Positions 1-7,591 of a stretch of 31,626 bases of DNA are shown piece by piece. The translations under genes were made by a program, and so were the position numbers. Each line of letters begins with the position of its first letter. Positions within the stretch are counted from its first letter, which is position 1. The notes below the pieces were generated by a model. That model was not told where the DNA came from and searched no databases. It worked only from the letters and a program-made list of their open reading frames with translations. Source of the stretch: a virus. The stretch lies in IMG/VR virus record IMGVR_UViG_3300034102_000739, positions 1 to 31,626 of that record; one strand, written 5' to 3'.

Positions 1-68
1 CCTTTGATAGCCGCTTCGTGGGCTAGATCAGCTAGGGTTTCTAACCCTGATACATTATAGTTTGCCAT
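1..68 (-). CDS. Partial small/unknown protein, N-terminus only
   Basis: The first 22 codons of a minus-strand gene are visible before the window ends; the peptide begins MANYNVSGLETLADLAHE. The start is well supported: an AAGGAAG ribosome binding site lies a few bases before the ATG, and the gene follows a terminator-like hairpin at 103-123. I do not recognise the family from so little sequence. Confidence 0.7.
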   Translation of the reverse strand, partial: MANYNVSGLETLADLAHEAAIK

Positions 69-102
69 TTTACTTCCTTTCGCCTTTTGGGCATAGTTAA
101 AA

Positions 103-123
103 TATAGCGATTGTGTCGCTATA
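103..123 (-). terminator. Hairpin terminator after the small membrane protein gene
   Basis: An 8-bp perfect stem (103-110 with 116-123) closes a 5-base loop, and on the minus strand it is followed by TTTT. It lies just after the stop codon of the 138-428 gene and before the next gene start at 68, so it fits a rho-independent terminator. Confidence 0.6.
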
Positions 124-137
124 CAATTATTTAGTTG

Positions 138-428
138 TTATGGTAGTTTAGGTGCGCCTAATGCGTCTAATAAGCTGTCTACACCCGTATACCAATTTTC
201 AGTAATGTTAATACCATAGAATACAATACCACGGGCAGTATCGCTAACTCCACCAAGTAATATAAAAAATAAAATTATCCAAACTATTATCCATGGACTA
301 GTTTTATAATTATAAGACTCGTTAGAATCGATATCACTACGCTGATAATTACGTTGATATCTGTACCAACTATCTCGGTTTGGGTTACCGTGTCGGCCCC
401 AATTTGTATCATCGTGTCTATAGCTCAT
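138..428 (-). CDS. Small single-pass membrane protein, unknown function
   Basis: This 96-residue protein has a hydrophilic, Tyr/Arg/Asn-rich N-terminal half. One strongly hydrophobic segment follows (WIIVWIILFFILLGG, about residues 45-60), then a short C-terminal tail, which suggests one membrane crossing. I chose the second in-frame ATG (428) instead of the one at 443. A consensus sigma70 promoter has its -10 box at 440-435, so the ATG at 443 would lie upstream of the transcript start. With that promoter the message would start at or next to the ATG, and there is no Shine-Dalgarno sequence. The gene follows a cell-wall hydrolase, so a holin, spanin or lysis-timing role is possible, but this rests only on position. 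No family recognised. Confidence 0.65.
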   Translation of the reverse strand: MSYRHDDTNWGRHGNPNRDSWYRYQRNYQRSDIDSNESYNYKTSPWIIVWIILFFILLGGVSDTARGIVFYGINITENWYTGVDSLLDALGAPKLP

Positions 429-434
429 GTAAAG

Positions 435-463
435 ATTATACATGAACTATAGGCAGTTGTCAA
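435..463 (-). promoter_or_regulatory. Consensus sigma70-type promoter TTGACA-N17-TATAAT
   Basis: On the minus strand TTGACA is at 463-458 and TATAAT at 440-435, with exactly 17 bases between: a perfect host-type consensus. It begins 3 bases after the hydrolase stop codon (467-469). The predicted transcript start is at about 428, on the A of the downstream ATG. Confidence 0.8.
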
Positions 464-466
464 TGA

Positions 467-1030
467 TTATTTTTGTCTTTTGTAGAACACATGGTTACCA
501 ATTTTGGTAGCAACCTTGTGTGGCCAACGTGGGTTGACCTTTACTGAATCTTCATGGAACCACATGACGTCTTTGTCGATCTTGGCTACCTTTTGACCAT
601 CTAAGAAAACTCGCTTGGCGGCGATGTAGCTGGACTCAGATGGTTTGATAACCTTTGTTTTGTTAAGGTCACTGTCACAATACCATGAGAATTGGCATAC
701 CTTGGTATTGCTACCTACTACGGTAGATTGTGCTACTACCGCGCATAAGTCTCGAGGAAATAGTCCACTGCGGGCACGATTGACTGTGACCTGTGCTACT
801 GCCATCTGTCCTGCCATTGGTTCACCGTTGGCTTCGTAAAATACATTACGAGCTAGGCAGGCCAATTGACGTTCTAAGACTTTGGTTTGCTGTTGCTGTG
901 CTCGGGCTATCTTAAAACCAAAGGCACGATCTTGATTACCGCTGGCTACTGATGTTACTGTTAGTGCTAAAACTGCTGTGGACATTATTGTCCAGGTTAG
1001 TATTTTTTTGAGGCGTGAAATCCCGCTCAT
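467..1030 (-). CDS. SleB/CwlJ-type cell-wall hydrolase (Hydrolase_2 family)
   Basis: This 187-residue protein is a likely peptidoglycan-cleaving lysin. Residues 1-30 form a basic, hydrophobic signal-anchor or signal peptide. Residues about 57-185 carry the family pattern: LARNVFYEANGEP, whose Glu66 is the expected catalytic acid, then MAVAQVTVNRA, CQFSWYCD and a WPHKVATKIGNHVFY C-terminus. The start is supported by AGGAGG just before the ATG. An N-terminal export signal suggests the enzyme reaches the periplasm by itself, as signal-arrest-release endolysins do, but a structural or infection-stage hydrolase is also possible. The gene lies between a Cys-rich small protein and a small membrane protein. 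Family assignment is strong; the stage of use is inferred. Confidence 0.88.
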   Translation of the reverse strand: MSGISRLKKILTWTIMSTAVLALTVTSVASGNQDRAFGFKIARAQQQQTKVLERQLACLARNVFYEANGEPMAGQMAVAQVTVNRARSGLFPRDLCAVVAQSTVVGSNTKVCQFSWYCDSDLNKTKVIKPSESSYIAAKRVFLDGQKVAKIDKDVMWFHEDSVKVNPRWPHKVATKIGNHVFYKRQK

Positions 1031-1070
1031 ATCTTTCCCTCCTGTTAGTCTTGTCTTAAGGCTGATCTTC

Positions 1071-1265
1071 CTAAGATTTTATACCGGTCGCAGCGTCGCG
1101 ATCGATATAATGTTGGCATGGTTTAGTTTTTAATGCTACTAAATCATAGTCTTCAAATGGAGCACGGTTAACTCCTGTGCTTGATGTGTGTCTGTGACAC
1201 TGTTCTCTCATTGTGCAATATCTCCCTGCGCAATAGTATCTTGATTCGGTTTCTATATTACTCAT
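1071..1265 (-). CDS. Cys-rich small protein, unknown
   Basis: A 64-residue protein with a very good ribosome binding site (GGAGG, 7 bases before the ATG), so it is likely a real gene. Four cysteines and two histidines occur as CAGRYCTMREQCHRH near the N-terminus, with a further Cys-Gln-His near the C-terminus. That could bind a metal. No family recognised. It lies between the glycosyltransferase operon and the hydrolase. Confidence 0.7.
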   Translation of the reverse strand: MSNIETESRYYCAGRYCTMREQCHRHTSSTGVNRAPFEDYDLVALKTKPCQHYIDRDAATGIKS

Positions 1266-1347
1266 TCTGAATCCTCCGAACGTAGTAATATGTAGCCATA
1301 TGGATATGGACTTTTATGCGTATATTACTCGGATTTAGTATTGATAA

Positions 1348-2181
1348 CTACTCTAATCCCAAAATTGACGGGTTCCTGCGTAGATAATCCATGCGGAAAT
1401 AATTCCATATGTCATACAACTCATCACTGTTATATTTGTTAGTCAAGACTTTTAAGTCTGACAGATACTTGATGTCATTGGCATAGGGTCTATATTTTTC
1501 TGGCAATGTTTCATTGGTATAGACATATGGACAAACACGATAATCATTGAGATCTAAAAATGTAGGGATCAACCGTTCAATGAGGAAAGTAAACATAGGC
1601 AATGAATTGTCATGTGCATACTTGCTTAATCCCTCTCCAAACACTTGATGTTTAAAGTTTGTATCCTTATCAGCCTCTGTGAATAACTGGCGACTAAATG
1701 CCATAAAATCACGCCAAAACCTCTGATTTCCCACCACATAATTAGCAAAAATCGTACGATTTCTATCCAATAATGTTGCCAACACATCTACGTCATCGTA
1801 GCCTAATTTAGCAAAAAATGCGTTACCTATCTGGCTAATACCCGGATGGTGGACGTCACCTTGTTCCCAATTATTTGTAAACAATGCTTCGTTAACGATG
1901 CAAGGATTAAACAAGTAAACATCATAGCCAGGATTATCGTTGATATGAGCAAATGCCTGTTCTGCTGAGAGGTTAGTTTTTTCTTTGAACTTCCAACTGA
2001 CAAATCCCCAAAGATCTAAATCTTCAGCTAGGATCGTTTCATGCTCACGATTCCATACGTCCCACTCGCGTAATTCTGGACGAGGGTTGGCTGTGTTATC
2101 CAATGGCGTGAATAAAGGATCACATTGTGATTTTAATTCTGGCTTAAAGTATATTTGAAAGATTTTCGTGTTTGTTGACAT
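1348..2181 (-). CDS. Unknown protein of the glycosyltransferase operon
   Basis: This 277-residue soluble protein begins MSTNTKIFQIYFKPE. It contains WGFVSWKFKEKT (about residues 58-69) and a DVYLFNP segment (about 87-93), followed by many aromatic residues. The pattern of a short beta strand, a conserved W-G-F-x-S-W-K block and 'YLFNP' recalls poorly characterised proteins of surface-polysaccharide loci, but I cannot name the family. Its start overlaps the end of the upstream family-2 glycosyltransferase by 38 bases, which implies co-translation. A role in glycan transfer is inferred from position only. Confidence 0.75.
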   Translation of the reverse strand: MSTNTKIFQIYFKPELKSQCDPLFTPLDNTANPRPELREWDVWNREHETILAEDLDLWGFVSWKFKEKTNLSAEQAFAHINDNPGYDVYLFNPCIVNEALFTNNWEQGDVHHPGISQIGNAFFAKLGYDDVDVLATLLDRNRTIFANYVVGNQRFWRDFMAFSRQLFTEADKDTNFKHQVFGEGLSKYAHDNSLPMFTFLIERLIPTFLDLNDYRVCPYVYTNETLPEKYRPYANDIKYLSDLKVLTNKYNSDELYDIWNYFRMDYLRRNPSILGLE

Positions 2182-2923
2182 AGTATTCAGTCTCTTCTTT
2201 TAAATTTCTTGAGCGTGGAATAAACTCACGGTCTAGTCTCCACTCAAGTGTTTCTTTGTTAGTGATATGATGGAATCCCCAATTACGTTGGCGATCAATT
2301 AATGGTATCTGCGTTTGTATCTGTAGTTTACGTGCTAGAGTTTGCTCGTCAAATGGGCACCACCCGTAGTAAAATATCACAAGTTCTCGAGTATTGTATT
2401 CTTCATAATGTCGACCCGGGATAGGATATTGGACTGGCATATTGTGTAGACTGCGGGCGCGGCGTTCACGGAAATTGCTAGTTTCTCTTGCTGTAGTATA
2501 ACTGCCCCAGAAATCAAATCCATCGGTCTTTTGTTTATACAACGGAATACTCGTATCTACTGCACGCTGTCTATCACAGTCAACATAGAACATACTCGGT
2601 AATAATAACTGTTGATTAGTGATATCATTCATTAAACTATAATCACCGATCATCAACTCGGTTACATTTAAGCAGATCTTCCAACCATCGATCGACCTCT
2701 CAATGTCCATGACCTCATAGTCGATTGTGTCTGCTTGGAAGTTAGGATTCCGACTAGTAATAATATCCCAAGTTGGACATATCTCTCGAATGATCTCAAC
2801 ACTGCGATCTGTACTGTGATAGTCAATCATCACCCCATGATCAAATATCTGCTTGTGATGGTTAAGGAACCATGGCAGCATATATTCTTCATTATAGAAA
2901 TGGCATAGTACGGTTTTCTTCAT
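2144..2923 (-). CDS. Family-2-like glycosyltransferase (Glyco_tranf_2_4 type), copy B
   Basis: A 259-residue putative sugar transferase. The N-terminus shows the GT-A nucleotide-binding pattern of the Glyco_tranf_2_4 group: VLCHFYNEEYMLPWFLNHH, then IFDHGVMIDYHSTDRS, in which YHSTDRS replaces the usual DDGSTD. WKICLNVTELMIG follows where the acceptor/metal loop is expected. It is closely similar over its first 100 residues to the next upstream gene (2920-3831), while the C-terminal halves differ. That suggests tandem duplication with changed acceptor specificity. Its ATG overlaps the upstream stop (ATGA), so it is translationally coupled. Substrates are unknown. Confidence 0.8.
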   Translation of the reverse strand: MKKTVLCHFYNEEYMLPWFLNHHKQIFDHGVMIDYHSTDRSVEIIREICPTWDIITSRNPNFQADTIDYEVMDIERSIDGWKICLNVTELMIGDYSLMNDITNQQLLLPSMFYVDCDRQRAVDTSIPLYKQKTDGFDFWGSYTTARETSNFRERRARSLHNMPVQYPIPGRHYEEYNTRELVIFYYGWCPFDEQTLARKLQIQTQIPLIDRQRNWGFHHITNKETLEWRLDREFIPRSRNLKEETEYYVNKHENLSNIL

Positions 2924-3831
2924 CCAATCACCCTTGGCTCAGCTTGTATTAATTTATAGTCGGTTGCTGGTATTTCAACCACTGTACCTTCATAAGTTAC
3001 AGCAAGTTCTGTTACATTTTGTATGGGATCATCGATAACCGCAGTACTATTTTCATCTGGGTACTGATAAGAACATATATGTTTTATCTTTTCAGTGAGA
3101 TCTACAGACTTGGGTCTATGTCTATTTTGTATCTCGTGAACGAATTGACCGTAATTTCTATGATGATGACCAGATTTATATTTGTCCGCTACTTTAGATT
3201 TAATTTGTTCTTTTCTTTTTATACCCGCTTCACTGAGATCGGCATGTCCGTAATAGAATATGGCCAGATCATCAAACATATGAACAGTATCCGGATAATG
3301 CCGGCCGTCATCAAAATATGGTATGGTAAAATTATGTATAGCTCTGTTTAACCTGTTCGGAGACATCCGACCAAAGTCTGGCTCTTTGTTCGGGTAATCA
3401 GGAGCAAAATATCCCCAATAGCGTTGTTTATGTAAGGGTTTATCATGCAATAAATGTATCGGTCCTTTGGCAGGATCTTCCATGTCCACAAATACATAAT
3501 TTGCTAATATATATTGGAATTTATTGCCAGGCTTGCTGACTAAATGATCAGTATTGCCATATAAAAACTCAGTTACATTCAGACATATTCTCCAATCAGT
3601 TAACGTGGCTTCTATATCCATTACTTCTGCGTCAATATCCTTTGGAGTAAAATACTCATTACGACTAGGACGTATTTGCCATGTAGGACAGATCTCTTTA
3701 ATAATCTCACAGCTACGATCAGTTGAATGATAGTTGATCATTATGCCATGATCAAATATCTTTTTATGATGATCAAGCCACCAAGGTAGCAGATGTTCTT
3801 CATTGAAGAAGTGGCAGACTACTGTTTTCAT
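2920..3831 (-). CDS. Family-2-like glycosyltransferase (Glyco_tranf_2_4 type), copy A
   Basis: A 303-residue paralogue of the 2144-2923 product: VVCHFFNEEHLLPWWLDHH, then FDHGIMINYHSTDRS and WRICLNVTEFLYG. The C-terminal half is longer and unlike copy B, with RYWGYFAPDYPN and a final beta-rich tail. There is no clear Shine-Dalgarno sequence, but AATAAATA lies at 3844-3837, 6 bases before the ATG. That is the spacing of a T4-late box relative to a transcript start, so a leaderless late transcript is conceivable. It is probably a GT-A enzyme adding a sugar made by the upstream genes; donor and acceptor are unknown. Confidence 0.8.
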   Translation of the reverse strand: MKTVVCHFFNEEHLLPWWLDHHKKIFDHGIMINYHSTDRSCEIIKEICPTWQIRPSRNEYFTPKDIDAEVMDIEATLTDWRICLNVTEFLYGNTDHLVSKPGNKFQYILANYVFVDMEDPAKGPIHLLHDKPLHKQRYWGYFAPDYPNKEPDFGRMSPNRLNRAIHNFTIPYFDDGRHYPDTVHMFDDLAIFYYGHADLSEAGIKRKEQIKSKVADKYKSGHHHRNYGQFVHEIQNRHRPKSVDLTEKIKHICSYQYPDENSTAVIDDPIQNVTELAVTYEGTVVEIPATDYKLIQAEPRVIG

Positions 3832-3848
3832 ACGTCTATTTATTTGGC

Positions 3849-4715
3849 CTAAAATACGCTACTGATACTACCGCCTCTATTAGGCATAGAAAATGTTGGA
3901 GCTGGTGCTTCTGGTACAGGTTCTGTATTTTTAAATCTATGTTCTATTTTGTCAGCATCAAGTTCTTTATTTTTTACCCAATATACTGAACTATTGTCAA
4001 TAGTAACATACTCGCTGTCAATACCATGAAACTCTCTGTAGTCAGTTAATGCACGACGGCAGTTAGGTAAACCGTAGTCGTCAACAATAACATATCCGCC
4101 CATTGATAATTTAGGATATAAGTTTTCCAATGCCACGATTGTTGATTCATACATATCACCATCAAGTCTGAGGATAGCTAATTTTTTTACTTCAAGCGTT
4201 GGTAGTGTGTCACTGAACCAACCTTTGACAAATTTAACTTGGTCTGTGAGTAGATCATATCCGGCAAAGTTTTCTTGTACTTGTTCAAGACTGACTGCTA
4301 GAAATGGTGCGGTGTGGTGGGTGTCACCGCGATCCACTGGATACTCATGATCTTTGGGTGGGGGCAATCCTTGGAAACTATCACATACATAAACATTGCG
4401 ATCAGTGATGCCGTAAGCACGTAAAATAGCGTTCATGAATATGCATGAACCGCCTCGCCATACTCCAGTTTCGATAAAGTCTCCAGGGATATTTTTATTG
4501 ATCACCTCTTCAGCGAGAGCTTGGATATTTAATAATCTTTTGTTACCAGCCATCGAGTGTGCCAGTACTGGCCAATCTTCGCCAAGTTCTCTAGCAGTCG
4601 GATTAAATGCGATTTGTTGTCCTTTACCGGAATCAAATGATGGATCTCTATAAGTAAATCCAAGTATTGTTTTTCTTACTATGTCTAAATACATCTGTCT
4701 TAAATTTTGTTCCAT
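3849..4715 (-). CDS. TylF/MycF-like sugar O-methyltransferase
   Basis: This 288-residue class I SAM-dependent methyltransferase resembles the TylF/macrocin O-methyltransferase family (PF05711). The SAM motif GDFIETGVWRGGS is at residues 78-90, VYVCDSFQGLPPP at 108-120, and the likely Mg-binding acids at LRLDGDMYEST (Asp185, Asp187) and VIVDDYG (Asp212, Asp213). Family members methylate sugar hydroxyls, often on dTDP-derived deoxysugars. The setting, next to a sugar C-methyltransferase and dTDP-glucose dehydratase-like genes, fits that role. The start has AAGGA at a normal spacing. The C-terminal 25 residues are Pro/Ser-rich and probably disordered. Confidence 0.85.
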   Translation of the reverse strand: MEQNLRQMYLDIVRKTILGFTYRDPSFDSGKGQQIAFNPTARELGEDWPVLAHSMAGNKRLLNIQALAEEVINKNIPGDFIETGVWRGGSCIFMNAILRAYGITDRNVYVCDSFQGLPPPKDHEYPVDRGDTHHTAPFLAVSLEQVQENFAGYDLLTDQVKFVKGWFSDTLPTLEVKKLAILRLDGDMYESTIVALENLYPKLSMGGYVIVDDYGLPNCRRALTDYREFHGIDSEYVTIDNSSVYWVKNKELDADKIEHRFKNTEPVPEAPAPTFSMPNRGGSISSVF

Positions 4716-4724
4716 GATTTGTCC

Positions 4725-5936
4725 TTAGTTTACGCTGACTGTAGGGAAATATTTGATGAATACGTCACCTTCTTGATCGCGTTTAGTTTTAATTTTACTA
4801 CTAATTTCTTTAAAGAAGTTCCATGCTAACGGAACAAATGCTACTTTGGTATCACCTAGTGAATCTAATGCATCGATCGCCACCACCGGAATGCTCATAC
4901 CCGGACTATACAACTCTTGTTTCATTGGATTGTCATCAATGATCATATCTAGTTTGGTCTTACCAAAGTTTAATAAGGTGTTGCCTTTGGCCGCGGCACC
5001 ATAGCCCACGAGTTTATAACCAAGTCCTCGATAATGATCCAGAGTAGAATTTAAATCGCCGATGATGGTATAGCAATGATCAGCATAGGAAAGATAGGTA
5101 TTCATATCTTGGAGTCCTTGTTCACCCTCATGATCCAATTGAAGTTGTACGCTGGGTCTTGCACCTGGACGCTTAGCCATGACAAACAAATAACTATTAC
5201 CATGTATAGGGGTTTTTTGTATGTCAATGATATGTAAGCCAGCACGTGCCGCAAGAGCCGTCATCGAACTGCTATTAAAGAAACTCAGATGTTCGTGATA
5301 GATAGTATCAAACTCATGGTTCTTGATCATATCAGCTTGGCTGGTTTGTATGAATAAACGACTTTTGTCATGCATGATCTCTTTACACTGTTTAAGGAAT
5401 TCTAGTGGGTAGCTATTATGAGCAAATACATTTTGTGCTGTGATGATGTCTAGATTCTTGCTGCCATAATGATAGGCATATTTGTCTGTGAAATAATCAC
5501 AGACCACGTCGTGGTTGGCTGAGCTCAACGGATGTAGATTTTCAGCCGGGTCAACACCATAGGTCTTTAGTCCCAGTGCTTTAAATGAATTTAGTTGGCT
5601 GCCATCGTTGCAGGCGATATCCAAAACTGTTTGTGGAGTTGTCTCAAAATATTCTAAGGTACGTTTAGCGAACCAATCAAAGTAGTCACGAAGTGTTTGA
5701 CTAGTACCACTTACATATAGATAGTTCTTAAACAATAAGTCTGGATTAACTGCGTGACTTAATTGCAAGTGTGTGCAGTCTTCGCAGATGTTTAGTTTAA
5801 GTGGGAATGTTGGCTCCGCTTCCTCGGCAGTTTTCTTAAAACTATTAGCCAATGGCTGTTCATTTAAGTCTAGGACTAATTTTAATCGTTCACTGCCACA
5901 ACACAGGCATTCTTTTAATTCTTTAGCGTCTTGCAT
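4725..5936 (-). CDS. NDP-sugar C-methyltransferase (zinc-binding, TcaB9/NovU/EvaC type)
   Basis: The 403-residue protein has the three-part layout of deoxysugar C-methyltransferases. A zinc-knuckle N-terminus carries CLCCG (Cys10, Cys13) and CEDC (Cys51, Cys54). A Rossmann SAM domain follows with VLDIACNDGS at residues 104-113, and then the C-terminal Methyltransf_14-like domain. The family signature DTIYHEH is at 210-216. Known relatives methylate C3 or C5 of 4-keto NDP-sugars, which matches the upstream 4,6-dehydratase-like gene. The start overlaps the end of the upstream SDR gene by 14 bases. The specific substrate is not determined. Confidence 0.88.
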   Translation of the reverse strand: MQDAKELKECLCCGSERLKLVLDLNEQPLANSFKKTAEEAEPTFPLKLNICEDCTHLQLSHAVNPDLLFKNYLYVSGTSQTLRDYFDWFAKRTLEYFETTPQTVLDIACNDGSQLNSFKALGLKTYGVDPAENLHPLSSANHDVVCDYFTDKYAYHYGSKNLDIITAQNVFAHNSYPLEFLKQCKEIMHDKSRLFIQTSQADMIKNHEFDTIYHEHLSFFNSSSMTALAARAGLHIIDIQKTPIHGNSYLFVMAKRPGARPSVQLQLDHEGEQGLQDMNTYLSYADHCYTIIGDLNSTLDHYRGLGYKLVGYGAAAKGNTLLNFGKTKLDMIIDDNPMKQELYSPGMSIPVVAIDALDSLGDTKVAFVPLAWNFFKEISSKIKTKRDQEGDVFIKYFPTVSVN

Positions 5937-6846
5937 CGTCTCGTTCCCAATTATAAATTATATATTTGTCTCTCCACTGTGGCAAACTTTCTCCATAGTG
6001 TTCTATCAATCCATTTAATATCGTATCTGGTGTTTCTTTAAATTCAAAATCGTATGTCTGTTCAAACAAAGTTGTATCTAATGCAAAGTCATAGGCATTG
6101 GCGGTATTGCCCTTGTCTACTATCTCAGCACCAAGTTTCCTACTAACAGCTTCGGCTATCTCACCAACTGTGGCATTGAAACTGCTTAGGTTGTAGATAC
6201 CCGGCACCGGCTGTTCGACACAACGTTCTACCGCACGGCATAGGTCTTCTATACCTAACATGGCACGACTGATGTGACTATTACTTACTTGTATACCTCG
6301 GTCATTCTGCACACTGTGATACATACTGTTGATCATCACATCAACACGTAGATTAGCACTATATCCGTTGACTGTGCCAAATCTTAAACCTATTACACGC
6401 TTGCCTGTTAAGTTAGCGATCGTTGCCTGCTGATCTAAAGCATACTTAGTAACATCATAGTTGTTGACTGGAGTGAAATGTGTATTAGTTTCTTTGTGAC
6501 GTTCGCCTGGTGCACTGTTACCATACACACTAGCACTGCTAGCATAGATGACCAATTGATCATCTAGTTTATCTAGTAAGTCTGTAAAGTTAGTGACGTT
6601 GTTTAACCACGGTCCTGGAAGTGCTCCATTACAGCTTGGCACACTGCTGTGTCCTGCAAGCACTATGACTGCTTCAACCTCTGCTAATTCTTTCCTTGTC
6701 AGCTTATGGTAATCTCTGCGGTCACTGGTTTCGTCATGGTTAAACCAACAGATGTCGTTGGTCTTAACAAAGTGTCGTTCCCTTAGGACTTCTCTGAGCC
6801 TAGTGCCAATATAACCCGCGCCACCTAGAATTAATATTTTTTTCAT
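5923..6846 (-). CDS. Extended SDR: NAD-dependent sugar epimerase/dehydratase
   Basis: A 307-residue extended short-chain dehydrogenase/reductase acting on nucleotide sugars. It has GGAGYIG at residues 8-14, a Ser-rich strand YASSASVYG at 101-109 and the catalytic Tyr130-xxx-Lys134 (YDVTK). The ATG at 6846 overlaps the upstream stop (TGATG); a TTG one codon earlier is less likely. It probably reduces or epimerises the 4-keto sugar made by the 4,6-dehydratase-like enzyme encoded at 7592-8623, or works after the C-methyltransferase. The exact reaction cannot be read from the motifs. Confidence 0.85.
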   Translation of the reverse strand: MKKILILGGAGYIGTRLREVLRERHFVKTNDICWFNHDETSDRRDYHKLTRKELAEVEAVIVLAGHSSVPSCNGALPGPWLNNVTNFTDLLDKLDDQLVIYASSASVYGNSAPGERHKETNTHFTPVNNYDVTKYALDQQATIANLTGKRVIGLRFGTVNGYSANLRVDVMINSMYHSVQNDRGIQVSNSHISRAMLGIEDLCRAVERCVEQPVPGIYNLSSFNATVGEIAEAVSRKLGAEIVDKGNTANAYDFALDTTLFEQTYDFEFKETPDTILNGLIEHYGESLPQWRDKYIIYNWERDDARR

Positions 6847-7583
6847 CAATCAATGATCATCATGCCATTAGGTGCAATGTTTCCTTGCAAGCCAACAATG
6901 TCCAATTCAACTAGTTTATCTTTGGGAATAAATTTAGCCATCGCATGTTCGTTATCGATATACTTGTTCTGATTAAATAATCCTACCATAGTTTCGATGA
7001 TTTTATTATACATACCAATAGTATCAACTAATAGACTAGGGGTAAATGACCATAAGCGTGTTTGTAATAAGGTATTCACTCCAGTATCGGCTGGGTTAAT
7101 CCAACTTGGTTGTGCTTTCTTAAACACGTACTTGTCTTTAGTAGTAGCATTATCAAATTGTTTAATATCAAACTTATCTGTGACTTGATAGCGACCACTG
7201 AGCTTAAAAATACGATCAGCATCTTTAACTTCGTTCATCATATCTTTGTCATTGCTGATATAAGTCAGAGCTTTCATGATACCCAATGCTTCCATGGCAT
7301 TCTTACCAATGTCGTAGTTCTGTACATTTTCGTGGAAGTACTTAATATCGTCGTCATCACTGTTGTCAATGTAGTAGTCAACTAGGTCAATGAGTTCTTC
7401 AAATTCTGCACTGGTATCATTCTGTACATCAACTTTGCTGTTGTCTACTAGAACGATAACCGCACCAGGAATATATTTCTTAGCACTTTTAGCTGTATCT
7501 AAAGTCTGTTGAATACGTTGTGTAGGATCATAAATGCCATAGTTGGTATATACTGCCGATGTTAATAATACAATATTTTTCAT
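6846..7583 (-). CDS. Unknown protein, possibly glycosyltransferase-like
   Basis: I start this 245-residue protein at the ATG at 7583 (MKNIVLLTSAVYTNYG). AAGGA lies just before it, and the longer reading frame would overlap the upstream gene by 40 bases. The N-terminus alternates beta strand and loop: IVLLTSAVYTNYGIYD, RIQQTLDT and IVLVDNSKV. That is reminiscent of a GT-A Rossmann-like fold whose 'DNS' loop stands where family-2 enzymes have DDGS. RIFKLSGRY at about residues 141-149 also resembles phage glycan-locus proteins. The family is not recognised with confidence; its place between two sugar-nucleotide enzymes suggests a carbohydrate role. Confidence 0.75.
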   Translation of the reverse strand: MKNIVLLTSAVYTNYGIYDPTQRIQQTLDTAKSAKKYIPGAVIVLVDNSKVDVQNDTSAEFEELIDLVDYYIDNSDDDDIKYFHENVQNYDIGKNAMEALGIMKALTYISNDKDMMNEVKDADRIFKLSGRYQVTDKFDIKQFDNATTKDKYVFKKAQPSWINPADTGVNTLLQTRLWSFTPSLLVDTIGMYNKIIETMVGLFNQNKYIDNEHAMAKFIPKDKLVELDIVGLQGNIAPNGMMIID

Positions 7584-7591
7584 ATTAGTCC

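Noticed and set aside
645-839. Plus-strand open frames here and elsewhere (for example 3019-3351, 8502-8885, 10220-10564, 29137-29337)
   Set aside because: Each lies antisense to, and is out-competed by, a minus-strand gene with a recognisable product or good start signals. No ribosome binding sites or family matches support them.
6844-6849. TTG at 6849 as the start of the SDR gene
   Set aside because: The ATG one codon later overlaps the upstream stop in the common TGATG manner and gives the natural MKKILILGG beginning.
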